From contig JAZKJV010000603.1 of assembly GCA_037367405.1 (NCBI GenBank), forward strand, positions 310,001-374,000: 64,000 bases of DNA. The letters are read 5' to 3'. Shown piece by piece: positions 47,701-59,040 of this stretch (position 1 is its first letter; the number at the start of each line of letters is the position of its first letter). Below the pieces are notes generated by a model. It searched no databases. It had not been told where the DNA came from and saw only the letters and a list, made by a program, of their open reading frames with translations. Source of the stretch: Ottelia alismoides (Eukaryota > Streptophyta > Magnoliopsida > Alismatales > Hydrocharitaceae). The position numbers and the translations under genes were made by a program.

Positions 47701-47847
47701 TTTAATGCAATTATGCATGATGAAATGCAAATATTATTTACACATGTATGAATGCTAATAATGCTCTATTAATGATTAATTACAGGTGAATGATGGGGAA
47801 CAAAGCCTAAATGATCAAGTTTAGCATGATGAATACGAGATTCATCA
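44757..47847 (-). repeat. 5' LTR of Athila-like element 2
   Basis: At 3091 bp this is the partner of 32826-35917. It has the same GC-rich core (about 45700-46840), a TATAAAA on the minus strand at 46602-46608, G-box inverted repeats at 46742-46766 (perfect 10-bp arms) and 46795-46833 (14-bp arms), and the hairpin at 46896-46946. As the 5' LTR it would drive element transcription leftwards. Confidence 0.9.
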
Positions 47848-47852
47848 ATTAT
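47848..47852. repeat. Target-site duplication ATTAT, right copy
   Basis: It is identical to 32821-32825 and directly follows the right LTR. Confidence 0.9.
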
Positions 47853-50800
47853 TAAAAAAACATATAACAATATTTATTGTTAGGAAGAAAGACAATTTAA
47901 TAGTCGTCATGTTAATGTTAAGCTTGTTTCCTAGTTTTGGTGATTTTGACAGCTTAGGGAAAATAGGTTTTAGCTTTATGCACCCATTCTTCTCGTAGTG
48001 GCCTTTTTTCCTTTAAGGGAAATAGTTTTGGGAAAAGAGAGTCTACACCATGAGGTATTATTTATAATTTAAAAAAACATTAGAAGATTTTCTTAGTGTA
48101 TTAAGTGGAATATGTGTTTCAAATTTCATGTCAAATTAATATTCTTGATATATCAATCTAAAAGTGGTCAATTTCAGCAATTCTAAGACTGTCAAAATTT
48201 GCTAGTCTCGATGGATGTTATAGAAGTCTTGAATTAAGTTGAATTTGAAATGACATCATGCTGATATATGGTGATCTAAATTGCATAAGGTTTCATTTCA
48301 AAAAAATCAAAAAATAATATAAAAATTGAAAAAGTTTGGGGTGTTGTTGGTGAATCTCCATTTCATTACATTTATTCTTTCATTTTGACATTAAATCCTT
48401 AGTTAAATGCATGTCTACATAATTAATTTATACAAAATAATACTAAATAATTAACTAACAAATAATGTATAATATATGTATTTAATTCGAAAATAAAGGA
48501 ATAAAGGAAATAAAATAAAAAAATTAATTATCAAAGACACTGGATGACCTTAGACCCAGAGACCGAGTCATCATATTGACTTGGTCGACAAGGAATAAAG
48601 AAGGCGAAGATAGGGATGACAAAGTCTATAGAAAACACATTAAAATCTTAATTTTTATACATAATTTGTGCCCTATCTTTTCCCCTTTCTTATACCTCAA
48701 ATAATAAAATCATCAACAAGAAAGTTGTACATAAAAATAAGAAGAAAAACACAATATTTATTTCACTCAAAAATAATGTACAGTGCACCCGGACGCACAA
48801 AACAAAAGGTCGCAAAGAAAACTTCTCAAACATGTATCTCCTCTATACATATTCCAAATGTACCAAACTCACCTTTATAGTTCATAAACTTAATTACCTA
48901 TTTAATGAAGATGATTTTATTTAAAATGGATCTCAGATGCAGAAGTTTGCTTTGGGTCCATATTGTATTGTATACATGTATATTATATTCGATATATTTA
49001 TTCTTTATATTTTTTATCTTTCTTATATTTTATATACTTTTAAATATTACTTGAAATACATTAAAAATATAAACATAAAACAAAACATCTAAAATACATT
49101 AAAATAAATAAAGTATCAAAATATATATATGTATGTATACTATACCTATATAATACATATACATATATATATTTAAGAAAATAAATAAAATTAGAAAATA
49201 TAATAAAAATAAGTAAATATGTAATTAAATATATTATAAATATATAAAATGTATAAATATAATAGTAAAATACAAAATACAAAATAAAAATTCCTCAAAT
49301 ATGTATATATAACCTGTGTATATATATGTAAATATTAACATCTAATAATAGTGTTGTAAAAATAAATAAAAATATCCACAATATACTACATAAAATAATA
49401 AATATTTTTTTGGGTTGTGGCTTAAATTTAATAATTCATTTACTATTTCATTTCTAATTATTTATTCTTTCTATCTCTGTTTTGTTGTCTAGCGGAGGCA
49501 TGTGTAGTTGTTGACCTCAGGTCAATTGTTCCAGCGCTTAGGTATGTTTCCTATCAAAGCAAGAGGAGCCATCCTTTTCTGATTTTTCATGCTTGATCCA
49601 TGCTTTGGATGACCTCAACCCTTCATAGATCATGTTCATCTTATCCTCCTTTACGCAATGTCTCGGGATCGAATGTAGATACACCCCCACATCCGTAAAC
49701 CTTCTCTTTCTTTCCCTCTCACCTACGCATAAATAATGCTCATGATCTTCATTTTGATTTTTAGTCCTTCTTTGTCCACTGAAACGCTCGTATCATTGTA
49801 CGATCGGGTACAGGTTGGTGACAGCAACCTCATTGATATATCTGCAGCATGCATGAGGCGGTGAACGAAGCGATCCCCGTCGCTGAAGCTCTCTCCAACG
49901 ATGGCTTCTGCTCCTTAGACCCATGTCAAGTTCGAGTTGCTTTATTGCGTTTCTAGGAAGATCTTTATGCCCACATCCCAATTCTGTTTTTATTTCATGC
50001 TTTTAATTAATATCTTAACATAGCTCTTAGATTTAGTGTATGAAAGAGCTTTAGAGCTCTGGCCATTGTCTCATTATTCCAGCCCATGTTCCGACACCAT
50101 AACCACCTAATCATTTTCCCCCTTTGTTCCTAAATCTCCAGGACACCTCCAATCTCCATGATCCCTTCCCGATCAGAAGATCGGCTCTCCCTCCTCTACC
50201 CTTCGATGTAGCACCTTCGTATCACCTTAAATCTGCCAATCCTCCGCCAACAACAGTCCAGTGTGCTTCGTCAGAACCTTGCCCATCTTCCTATGCAGGA
50301 ACAACTACTGGAGGACTCCATCTGAGGGGTATCACATCTAGGAACTTGCCTCCTTGGAGCCCGAGATACATCGAGCCTCCAAGACCCCATCGATGGGTCT
50401 TGGACAATCTCGAGGCCATTGTAGGGTGTAGATCAACTACAGGAACACATTAACCACTCCGGTAGTAAGGGGGAGGCTTGGGATGCGAGAAATAAGTGAA
50501 CGAGGGAAGAACACTTCGGTGTTCTTCCCTGTTCTCGGGTGGTAATCATAGTCATTTGATGGAGCTTAGGCTCTAGTTTGCTCATCATCCGTTGGATGGA
50601 GATACACCAACATCGTCGGATCTCGTGGTAGATCTATTCCTATGCGTCCATTCGTGAAGGGGTATGCATCATGCCTAGTCGTTCGATCACTTCAAGTCAC
50701 ATATGTGGCATGCACAACGCCACCTGATAAAGCGATATGAAGGGATAATTTCCATAAGTCCCCCTCCTATTTTGTATTCCATTTTGGTCCTGTAAATATA

Positions 50801-52435
50801 AATTCTTATTTAAATATGTCTGTAAATATTTCATTGGACCCCTCAGACTTCTAGTTATAGTTGTTGGGTCCCTTATCAAATCACCTCACGTGGTCCCCCA
50901 TGTGAGGTGGGCAAATTTTGTAACTAGGCCCCTCTATCTTCTGTTTATTTATATTTATTCTTTAAAGTTGTAAATCAAGTATAAAAATTTTGGAATATTT
51001 TGTATAGAGTACAATGTAGTCTATTTTTATTACAAAAATACCCCTTCTAACATTGCATTTTATTTCTTACTTTTTATTTTTATTAAATAACTCATGTTCT
51101 TGATAAAATGTTGGGAAAAATATTGTAGATACATAAATTATGTTGATGCATACACATATTTTTATATAGACTTTTATTGTATTTGACCATTTGTCAAAAA
51201 TAGAATAGAAACTATTTATTCCCTATTTAACGACAAAAATAAAAAAATATAGTGAACTTTAAACATTACAAAAAATAATATAATATATATTATTATATAT
51301 TATAGCAATAGAATGAAAATAAAAAATATAAAACACTAAAAATTAAAATAAAGTAATCGATTAAATTCCAATAAAGTTTTATGTTTTATACTATTATTTA
51401 TATTATATAATATATATTTAAATAGTTTGATAATTTTTGTACTTATTATCTATCTTGAATACCCAAAACAATTTGACCTATATAATTCTCATTGTTTTGC
51501 ATATTTCAGTGCATAAAAATTAGTCAAAATTATATGAAAAAACACAAAAATAGCAAAAAATATTAGAAACACACAGAAATTTTATTCTGTAAATCTTGAT
51601 TATATTTACCTACATTTTAAATTATAGAACCTATATATATTATAATACCTAATAATGCTTATATATTACTTATTATTATTACTTATATATAGATAAGATA
51701 TATTTAAAACCTTTTAAAAAAGGAATGTTCCTGTATATATTTCCATATATTTCTTTATTATATATCATATATTTTACTTATAATATCTAATATCAGTATT
51801 AATAATATATATATTATATCTATAAAAGTAAAAAGTAACTTAAAATACAAGCTAAAGTAATATAAATTAAATTTAAAAATAAAATATAAAACCAATTAAA
51901 AATAAATAAAAATTAAATATAATTAAAAACCCACAAAAATAAAAAAAGTACAAAAAGAACAAAAATAGTTATTATTGATTTTTATTAATTATTAATAATT
52001 ATACCTATCCATGTTTTCTTCTAGTGGTTCAAATCTTACACTTCCTTGTTATACACACATATTTGTATTGTATAATAAATTTTACACCGCATACTTCATT
52101 GTTTAAAATACATCAAGGGTTGATTGTTTGCTTGATTTGACTTGTGACATGTTGAGAGTCGAGAGAGGGCGGCTAAATTGATTGCCGTATCTGACTTGTC
52201 GGACACTGCATACTCCTCCTATCTGACGTGTCGGACACCGCATGCTCCTCCAAGATCGAAAGTTAGACACCCCTCTCTGATCTCATCAACCAAATGGAGT
52301 TGTTATCGGGGAGCAACGCGTATAGGGTAGTTGTATATATTGTCTACCATATTATCTATTTTTATTTTTCAAATAAGTGTTTATATATTCTGACCACTGT
52401 CTTTTATTTCTCGTCCATCTTTGGTGCTTCTTGCT
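47853..52435. other. AT-rich intergenic DNA
   Basis: No gene was recognised. The stretches 48950-49430 and 50950-52080 are extremely AT-rich with TA runs. Between about 49480 and 50700 the composition is more balanced and a 109-codon plus-strand frame (50124-50453) has no recognisable domain. A hairpin with a TTCG loop is at 50504-50529, and near-complementary 12-bp arms (cacctcacgtgg type) lie at about 50884-50911. Two copies of a 33-bp unit containing tgtcggacac occur at about 52185-52250. Confidence 0.5.
50504..50529. repeat. Perfect 11-bp hairpin with TTCG loop
   Basis: gggaagaacac (50504-50514) pairs with gtgttcttccc (50519-50529) around TTCG, closed by C-G. In RNA the C(UUCG)G tetraloop is exceptionally stable. 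No gene context explains it. Confidence 0.8.
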
Positions 52436-52830
52436 TATGAAGAAGGTGTCCGATTTCATCATACGAAATCAGGAGACTCCTCGCTCAGATCATCAACTTA
52501 GATTGTAAGAAGCACATGTCTCATCCATACACCGCAAGTGTGATCTTCGTCAAATCGGACTTGAGACAATACAACCTCTTACTTTAGATATTAACGATCA
52601 CAACCATTCTTCAAGATGTATTCCTTTGAACTCGTTTGTGATCTTGTTGAAATGATTTGAGAAGTTTTATCGAATCACGTGGTTTTATCTATTTAAAATT
52701 TTTAAATTCCGTTGTCCATGCAACTAGTATGACTAGTTGAATAACATAGTATTCAATGCGATATACATGCTTTCGTGATGTGCTAATACGTAAAGCCTAT
52801 CCTTCATGATGGCCTCACCTGAAGTACCTA
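52436..52830 (+). repeat. Fragment of the 21-31 kb LTR family, reversed
   Basis: Read on the plus strand this follows the reverse complement of 21299-21690. Shared phrases include gaagaaggtgtccgat/gaagaagatgtcggat, gagaagttttatcgaatcacgtgg/gagaagttttcttggatcatgtgg in register, an aaaatttttaa stretch, and gactagttg. It covers the inner end of the LTR only and is much more diverged than the two intact LTRs, so it is an old truncated copy. Confidence 0.7.
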
Positions 52831-52859
52831 AATATATCATGTTGGAAATAGCAGAATAA

Positions 52860-54280
52860 GGAAAAATCCTTTGGTTGGGGTCCTCAAACACTAATCACAG
52901 ACATCAGGTAAGATGGGAAGCCACATGCCGTCCAAAACAAATGATGGATGGGGAATATTGAACCTTGACATTTTCATTTGTGCTCTTTTAGCGAAATCTT
53001 GTCTCCATACAATGGAGAAAACCCACCACATTTTCTCCAGGATCATCAAGGTTTGTATTTACATCCACAAATCCATACCAATCCTTGAACCCAACCTCAA
53101 GAGTAACTCCCCCTACTGAAGATCAATTAAAATCGGGTCTCAAGGGTTACGAATCTCGCATTGTAAATATTGGGCAACAAGGGGAATTCCCTCTTTTGGG
53201 TATACAATCTCAATGAAAGCCCCTCGCTAGCATCCCAATACCTGAACCTATGGTCTATGGCCAGAAATAAAAATAACACAGTCTATAAAGCCCTATCTAC
53301 CATTAATGCTTAACGAAATTGGTTGAAAACGTTTGTTAGCAGAGCTCTAGGCCCGTACACATAAAATTTTATAGTCTCTATCCTTTCATTGAGATTGACT
53401 CAAAACACTCCCAATATTACCTCTACCCCACAAAATACACCAAAGCTGAGACTGACCAACCACCTATATAATATACTATCACATGGTGGACTTGGCCCGA
53501 AACTCACCCCAAACTTCAGGAAAAGTCTATTTCATCCCTGAGTATCCATCTTCCTATGGATGCTTATCCATAATAAGATGAGAACCCAGGATCTTCCCAT
53601 TATACCAAATATACCATCAGTATTCTTCTGTCCTTTATGCCTTACGTCGGAAGAGAACATAACCACCTTCTCCTCGACTGCAGATTCTCACATTTCCTAT
53701 TCAACATTTTAAATCTTGCTAACTTTAGTGGTGATTTTGAAAATTATTTCAACCATCACTTACAGCCACCGCCATCCTCTACCCTATGATAGAACTCTAC
53801 AGTCCAGGCATCATCTTGGTGGTTGATTTGAAAGGAGAGATGTACAAGACTCTTCCAGGGTACCTCCCTCCCGTCCACAACTCTGGCTAAAGAGGCCTCA
53901 CTTATCATGACCTCCTTGACATGTCACTTTATAAATGAAGGTTTATTTCTCTTTTCTTTATAACCCATTACAATCCCCCCATACTGTGATGAAGACAACA
54001 AAGTGCTAGAACCGTGAACCCAGGGTCCCGTACTCGAAAGCAACGAGCGACTAGATCGCTTCACCATAGATCTTGCAAGCTCGACGTATCCGACTCAGTC
54101 GCCCATCTCCGCAAGAAGTCCCCCTTATCTTTCTAAAAAACTCTTTGAACATTTTCTTAGGCACACCCTTTGGTAACTCCCCGATTGTACTAGATACTAA
54201 ACCAAAGGGTGGATAGTGTTTTTTGTTTTGTTAGCTTGCTTGTCTTTTGAGTATTGTGTTGTTTTTGATAAAAAAATTAC
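52860..54280 (+). mobile_element. LINE 3, decayed 3' fragment
   Basis: The plus-strand reading includes DGWGILNLDIFICALLAKS (near 52950-53000), the usual GLGVLNLxxxNxALLAKW block, and MEKTHHIFSRIIK. A zinc-binding tail CPLCLTSEE continues after a one-base shift as NHLLLDCRFSHFLFN (53632-53720). It ends in T- and A-rich sequence near 54200-54280. RT itself is missing, so this is a 5'-truncated LINE, heavily mutated. Confidence 0.65.
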
Positions 54281-54532
54281 ATAAATAAATACTGACATTT
54301 GTAAATCACCATAATATTCTTGATTTAGATATGATTCAAAATAGTTTTTAAAAAATCAAAAACTAATTCCGGTTCTATTAACCAATTCAACCATCCTTTC
54401 TCTGTATATACGGTGTGATCTGGTTTGCTTTGAAAACATTTGATCCATGCAAGCAGTGGGAAAAAGCTTTCCTGCGAACAGGTTAGGAAGAATTTCCAAT
54501 GCAGGGCAGAGGATTCTCTCTGCACAGATATC

Positions 54533-54828
54533 TTTTTTTTGTGACTTGGATTCTAAAATCCAACCTTATAAATTGAATCGTAGGTTAATGATCTACTTAT
54601 CCTCCAAATTTCGCTTAAATCCGATATTGTTTCCTATTTTATCTTAATGGTTCAAGATTCGGTTCTTTTTAAATGGAGTTTAAGTTGCTTAGATCTTGAC
54701 CGATTGTTTGACCATTAAGATAAAATAGCAAACAACATCGGATTTAAGCGAAATTTGGAGGATATGTAGATCATTAATCTAAGATTCAATCTATAAGGTT
54801 GGCTTTCAAAATCCAAATCACAAAAAAA
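54533..54828. repeat. Fold-back element with 118-bp arms
   Basis: Arms 54533-54650 and about 54712-54828 are reverse complements at roughly 108 of 118 positions by my alignment, around a 61-bp spacer. Flanking gcagaggat (near 54507) and atcctctgc (near 54911) motifs may be the true ends of a larger MITE, about 54500-54930. The transcript would form a long hairpin. It lies about 500 bp upstream of the proline-rich protein gene. Confidence 0.8.
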
Positions 54829-54929
54829 ACAATATTCGAGTTTACAGCACCTCTGCTGCAAAAACCACTACAACAGAGGATCCTCTCCCAAAATAGCAAC
54901 ATGGAAGAGCATCCTCTGCTTTGCTCCAT

Positions 54930-55135
54930 GCATCCGTCGAAATTCGTTCAAATCCAGACTTATTTGTTATCTTAATGGTATAAGGTTTAGATTTTTTAAA
55001 TGGAAGTTAAGTTCTTTATATCTTGATCAAATATTTGATTATTAAAGGAAAAATAATAAATAAACTCGGATTGGAGTGAAAATTGAAAGATATGTAAAGC
55101 ATTGATCTAAAACATATAAAGTTAGATTTTAGGAT
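54930..55135. repeat. Second, diverged copy of the fold-back element
   Basis: The centre and right arm resemble the neighbouring copy: ttatcttaatgg, tttttaaatgg, aagtt, tcttgat and gattattaa occur in the same order. The left arm is shortened to about 47 bp. It ends about 200 bp upstream of the start codon at 55337, inside the likely promoter region. Confidence 0.6.
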
Positions 55136-55291
55136 GGAAATAAGAAAGAAAAATATAAAAGAGATTACATCAGTACAACTGCAACATGGGAAGCGTAGAT
55201 CGATTTCTCATAGCTCACCATCATCACATCACCTAATTCCCCACCCCCCAAGAGTTCACGTGATGCACTTCTAGATCATTCCCCTTCCTCC

Positions 55292-55299
55292 TATATAAG
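55292..55299 (+). promoter_or_regulatory. TATA box of the proline-rich protein gene
   Basis: TATATAAG lies 45 bp before the first ATG. With transcription normally starting about 30 bp downstream, the 5' UTR would be only about 12-20 bases, short for a plant gene. Confidence 0.6.
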
Positions 55300-55336
55300 A
55301 GCACCACGAGCACCTCCGCTAATCCCACACATTGCC

Positions 55337-55975
55337 ATGACCATGGAGTCCTCTCCCAAGGCCTCGGCCCTTCTCCTCATCCTCATGCTCGCAGTCTCTA
55401 CCATTTCCCCCGTCATCGCCTGCGGGTCCTGCTCTCCCATACCCCCTTCCCACCGCAAGCCCAAGAGCCATCCTAAACCCCCCGTCACCCTCCCTCCAGT
55501 GCTCCCGAAGCCTCCCGTCACCATCCCTCCCATCCTCCCTAAGCCCCCGATCACGGTCCCGAGGACCCCCATCACCCTCCCACCAGTTGTTCCACTCCCG
55601 CCGGTGGTACCTCTCCCACCAGTTGTTCCACTCCCACCAGTGGTACCCCTACCGCCTGTTGTGGGTGGCGGCGGCTGCCCGCCACCACCTGCACCGCCGA
55701 CGCCAACGCCAGCAGCAACGTGCCCCGCGGACTCCCTGAAGATTGGCTCGTGCATCGATATCCTCGGACTTGTCCATGGGGTCATTGGAGACCCCGTGGT
55801 TAACCACTGCTGCCCGGTGCTCGGCGGGCTCTTGGAACTCGAGGCCGCCGTCTGTCTCTGCACGCACATCAAGCTCAAGCTGCTTGACATTAACATATAC
55901 CTCCCGATCGCTCTGCAGCTTCTACTCACCTGCGGCAAGACCCCGCCGGCGGGCTTCACCTGCCCTAAAGAGTGA
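55337..55975 (+). CDS. Hybrid proline-rich protein (eight-cysteine, hydrophobic-seed-protein-like)
   Basis: A complete single-exon gene of 212 codons. Residues 1 to about 28 form a signal peptide (hydrophobic ALLLILMLAVSTISPVIA), so the product is secreted, probably to the cell wall. Residues 30-125 are Pro-rich with KPPVT, LPPVLPKPP and five LPPVVP-type repeats. Residues 129-209 form an eight-cysteine domain with Cys at 129, 139, 158-159, 173, 175, 199 and 209 (pattern C..C..CC..CxC..C..C) and high Leu/Ile content. This is the hybrid proline-rich (HyPRP) family, related to lipid-transfer folds and linked to cell-wall extensibility, stress and defence priming; the exact role cannot be read. 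A second ATG at 55343 (accATGGag) has the better context and costs two residues. GC-rich wobble positions contrast with the surrounding AT-rich DNA. Confidence 0.92.
   Translation: MTMESSPKASALLLILMLAVSTISPVIACGSCSPIPPSHRKPKSHPKPPVTLPPVLPKPPVTIPPILPKPPITVPRTPITLPPVVPLPPVVPLPPVVPLPPVVPLPPVVGGGGCPPPPAPPTPTPAATCPADSLKIGSCIDILGLVHGVIGDPVVNHCCPVLGGLLELEAAVCLCTHIKLKLLDINIYLPIALQLLLTCGKTPPAGFTCPKE
55578..55660 (+). repeat. 18-bp coding minisatellite in the proline-rich region
   Basis: About four and a half copies of an 18-bp unit (such as ctcccaccagttgttcca) encode (LPPVVP)n. Units alternate between two slightly different forms (gttgtt and gtggta), suggesting a 36-bp higher-order unit. Repeat number could vary between alleles. 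Confidence 0.8.
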
Positions 55976-58080
55976 CCTAACCACTGCCCTTGTGAGTATC
56001 GTCTTACCGGTGTGATCCCTGCATGCATGGCCTTTGCCTTAGGCCTTCAAATACTACGTACTTATTAAATGTTTTTTCACACGTGGGTTTTTTCTCCGTA
56101 AGAACGGCCACTGTTTATTTCGTTTCTTTCCTCCTCAATTTATCTAATGCTTTTTTTACTCTTGGAGTTAACTCGATCAAGTAGCTGCACTCCACCCTAC
56201 TAGTAATGCCCACGGTACGTGAGCTCGTCTGATTGTAGATACTACATTTTCTCCTCGAATCCAGAAACCGGGACAACTGTTTCTTTGGCCAAGCAGAAAC
56301 TAACATGTGATATAGTGTTTTCATATGGCGTTTGCTAGTTGGATTTCGAGTTGTATTCTCGAACTTTCTGGTTAATCTTCCCTGTTTTTGTCTAATATTT
56401 TGCTCACATATATTTTCCGTTTTTGAAATAAATCATACACATTATAATCCTTTTTTACTCTGTATTTTTGCACGCAGGTGTTCGAAGTTATCAACGTAAC
56501 CTTAGTCGAAAATGGGAGTCTGGGGATTATTGAATGGAGTGCGGAGACATGAGAGGATGTCAAGTCGCTTCATCCATTTTATTTTATTGTACAATTTGTT
56601 TTGCTGCTTTCCACCTTATCATGTGCTGTCATGTTGGCTATTGGTTAACGTTTCTTGTAGTCTTTAATTTTAATTCCATCAACGAACTTTCCGCGGGTTG
56701 TCAAGTTAAAATACTGTCTTGGCTTTTCTATCCAGTAATATCCCAGTTATATTTTTTTGTTTGATTTCTTTATAAGCAACACACTACTAGATCGTAAATG
56801 ACTGGACTTCCATCTGTAATACTAAGTTACGAAATGCTCAAAGTTCATTTTAAACAAAATCCAGATCAATATCTTAAATGAATTGAGTTACGGAAGAGAA
56901 AGGTGAAAGTGGCATACAAGTTAGGAATTGCAGGGCACGAACCAATGGCAGTACTCTGGAAATGGAGCATCTTTTCCATTCCGATCGATATATGCTGCTG
57001 AAAATTCTATCAAAAGGGATTCTGCTGAAAAAGATGAGGGATCACGTGCTTCGAACCTCATATAAGACAAATATATATTACAGTATGGCAATGCCCCTAC
57101 ATAAATTATTAGTCACTTCAAAGTTCAAACCCATACCACGAATCCTCTCATTTTTTACCCGTGGGCTGTAATTCTCAATGTTTTAAACCTTTCCTGACCG
57201 GTCATCGATTGGTGAATTGGGCTGGATCTGTTCAGTTGATTGGTGTAAGCTAGTTCTGTTCGAATTTTAAATTTTAAACAACTCATTCAATTTAACTCAT
57301 TATTTTTAATTCTTTTTAATCAAGTTCAATTAAAGTTGAACCGTATTTAATTTTTTATTTATTAAAAATAATGTTGACAGTGAAAGTTGAACTCATAACC
57401 TTTAGTTATCAATTTCAAAATCCTAACCAACTATTCTGATGCATGCTTTTGCTATAATGGATTTTAAATATAAGTAAATTACAATTATATTATAAAGTAA
57501 CTAGTCCATATATATATATAAAGTAATTAGTCTATATATATTATATATATGGTCTTTCCAATATGACTTGTCCTTCCATCCATAAGGAATGTCAACGATC
57601 ATAGCCATTAGATTTAAATCTAATATCATCATCAATTTGTTTGTCTAAAAGGGTATTTTGGTCTTTATCTTTTGCATTAATTATACATACCATTTAATAT
57701 TTCAAAATACTAAATTTAACTAGATTTATTTTTGGTAACTTTTCACAATAATTTATTGAGATAATGTCCTATTTTGTCCCGTGCGATATTACGTGAGGAG
57801 GATGTTTGTATTCTCGCATATTTTTTGTAGAATAAGTAGTTGCTTTTGTAGCGACTATATATAATTTTTTGTAGATATTTGTTTGTATATCTTTTGTGGT
57901 TCCTTCAAAATTCATCAAGATATTTGTAAAGCTTGTATGTTACTTTGTGGAATATAATTCATATTAGTATTATATCAATTATGTTTATATTTTCTGCAGT
58001 ATTTTTATGTTTTGGTGAATTATATGAAATATGCAAATCTTTTGATGATGTATGGTATTCTACAAAGAAACGCAAATTTC
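55976..58080. other. 3' flank and intergenic DNA, no gene recognised
   Basis: The 3' UTR of the proline-rich protein gene probably ends within the first 100-200 bp. The rest is AT-rich with TA runs near 57510-57550. Frames of up to about 76 codons have no recognisable content. Confidence 0.45.
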
Positions 58081-58083
58081 GTA

Positions 58084-58260
58084 ATATATACATTCAAAAT
58101 GTATATTTCACATCCAAAATGTATAATACACATCAAAAATGTATAATATACATCAAATATACAAGATGTCTAAAAATTACAATTGTCATCCGTTCCCATT
58201 CGATATGTAAAAATACACATCAAATATGTGTGATACATATCAAAATTGTATAATAAAAAT
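58084..58260. repeat. Degenerate AT-rich tandem repeat
   Basis: A unit of about 18-20 bp, roughly aaaatgtataatacacatc, recurs irregularly five or more times. Spacing is not constant, so it is a decayed minisatellite. Confidence 0.6.
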
Positions 58261-58749
58261 TTAATATGCAAGATATAATGGATGGATGGCTTCCTTGCTC
58301 TACCACGACCATGTTACACTTGTCGCCATCGATCTGAAGATCTACACATATTGTCGTCGATCTACGCATTGTCGTTGCATCCTACGCGAAGATCCACACA
58401 TGTCGCCATTGATCCACACATCAACCATATCAAACTCGTCGTAGTTGATCCTCCCATCCTGTTATACAAAAGTATTCTTACATTAATCAATCAATCTTGT
58501 AATATTATATCTGAAAACCAAGTGAATGCATAACATGTTATATACGTTGTCTGAATCTACTTCGGAAAGGATCTCATCGATATCCCTTCCATCATATACG
58601 CTGAATTCCTTGAGAGCTTGCTCGAGCTCCTCAGTGGTAGTGTAGCAAATGACAATTGTTAATATATAATGCCAATATCATTCATTGTAAAATTATTTTT
58701 TATACTTGAAATTTGCAACTAATATAATATCTATCACTATATGTAGGAA

Positions 58750-59040
58750 TGAGAATGGATTGGATACAGATCAAATGCTTATTTCTATATTTATATTTGC
58801 TTCATCTTTATCAAATACGAATGCGGATATGATTCATATATGTATTAAGGAAATCATATCCTTAAAAATATGGATACGAATTCGAACTGGATATTTATCG
58901 AATCCGAATACATATCAAATAAAGAGAGGATCCGAATATGGAACGAATAAAGAACAAATTCAAATACAGATCGAATAAAGAGTGAATCCAAACATGGATC
59001 CAATAGACATCGGATCCGAATCGGATCTATTAAAGACCAA
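58750..59040. repeat. Degenerate (GGATACGAATCCGAAT)-like array
   Basis: Variants of ggatccgaat, cgaatacg and atcgaat recur many times without fixed spacing. Such decayed arrays are common in plant intergenic DNA. The 90-codon frame across it is Ile/Asn/Thr-rich and not gene-like. Confidence 0.55.

Larger units (their letters stand above)
32826..47847 (-). mobile_element. Athila-like Ty3/gypsy element 2, complete but coding-defective
   Basis: This 15.0-kb minus-strand element is bounded by ATTAT duplications. Its order (sense) is 5' LTR 44757-47847, primer site 44737-44754, leader, gag from 43373, protease, RT, RNase H, integrase ending at 37515, a 1.6-kb 3' noncoding region with hairpin/polypurine motifs, polypurine tract, and 3' LTR 32826-35917. 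The tRNA-Asp-type primer site, long LTRs, gag without a clear zinc knuckle and integrase sequence fit the Athila/Tat branch of Ty3/gypsy. No envelope-like ORF was seen. In the first 115 bp the two LTRs differ by three substitutions and one indel, so the insertion is moderately old. Confidence 0.9.

Noticed and set aside
55291..56028. 245-codon minus-strand frame opposite the proline-rich protein gene
   Set aside because: It is the antisense shadow of the GC-rich coding repeats: a Gly-rich run with no domain, while the plus strand has a signal peptide and eight ordered cysteines.
58750..59040. Possible CRISPR-like or satellite array of gaatccgaat motifs
   Set aside because: Spacing and unit length are irregular and there are no conserved spacers; it is a decayed simple repeat in a plant genome.
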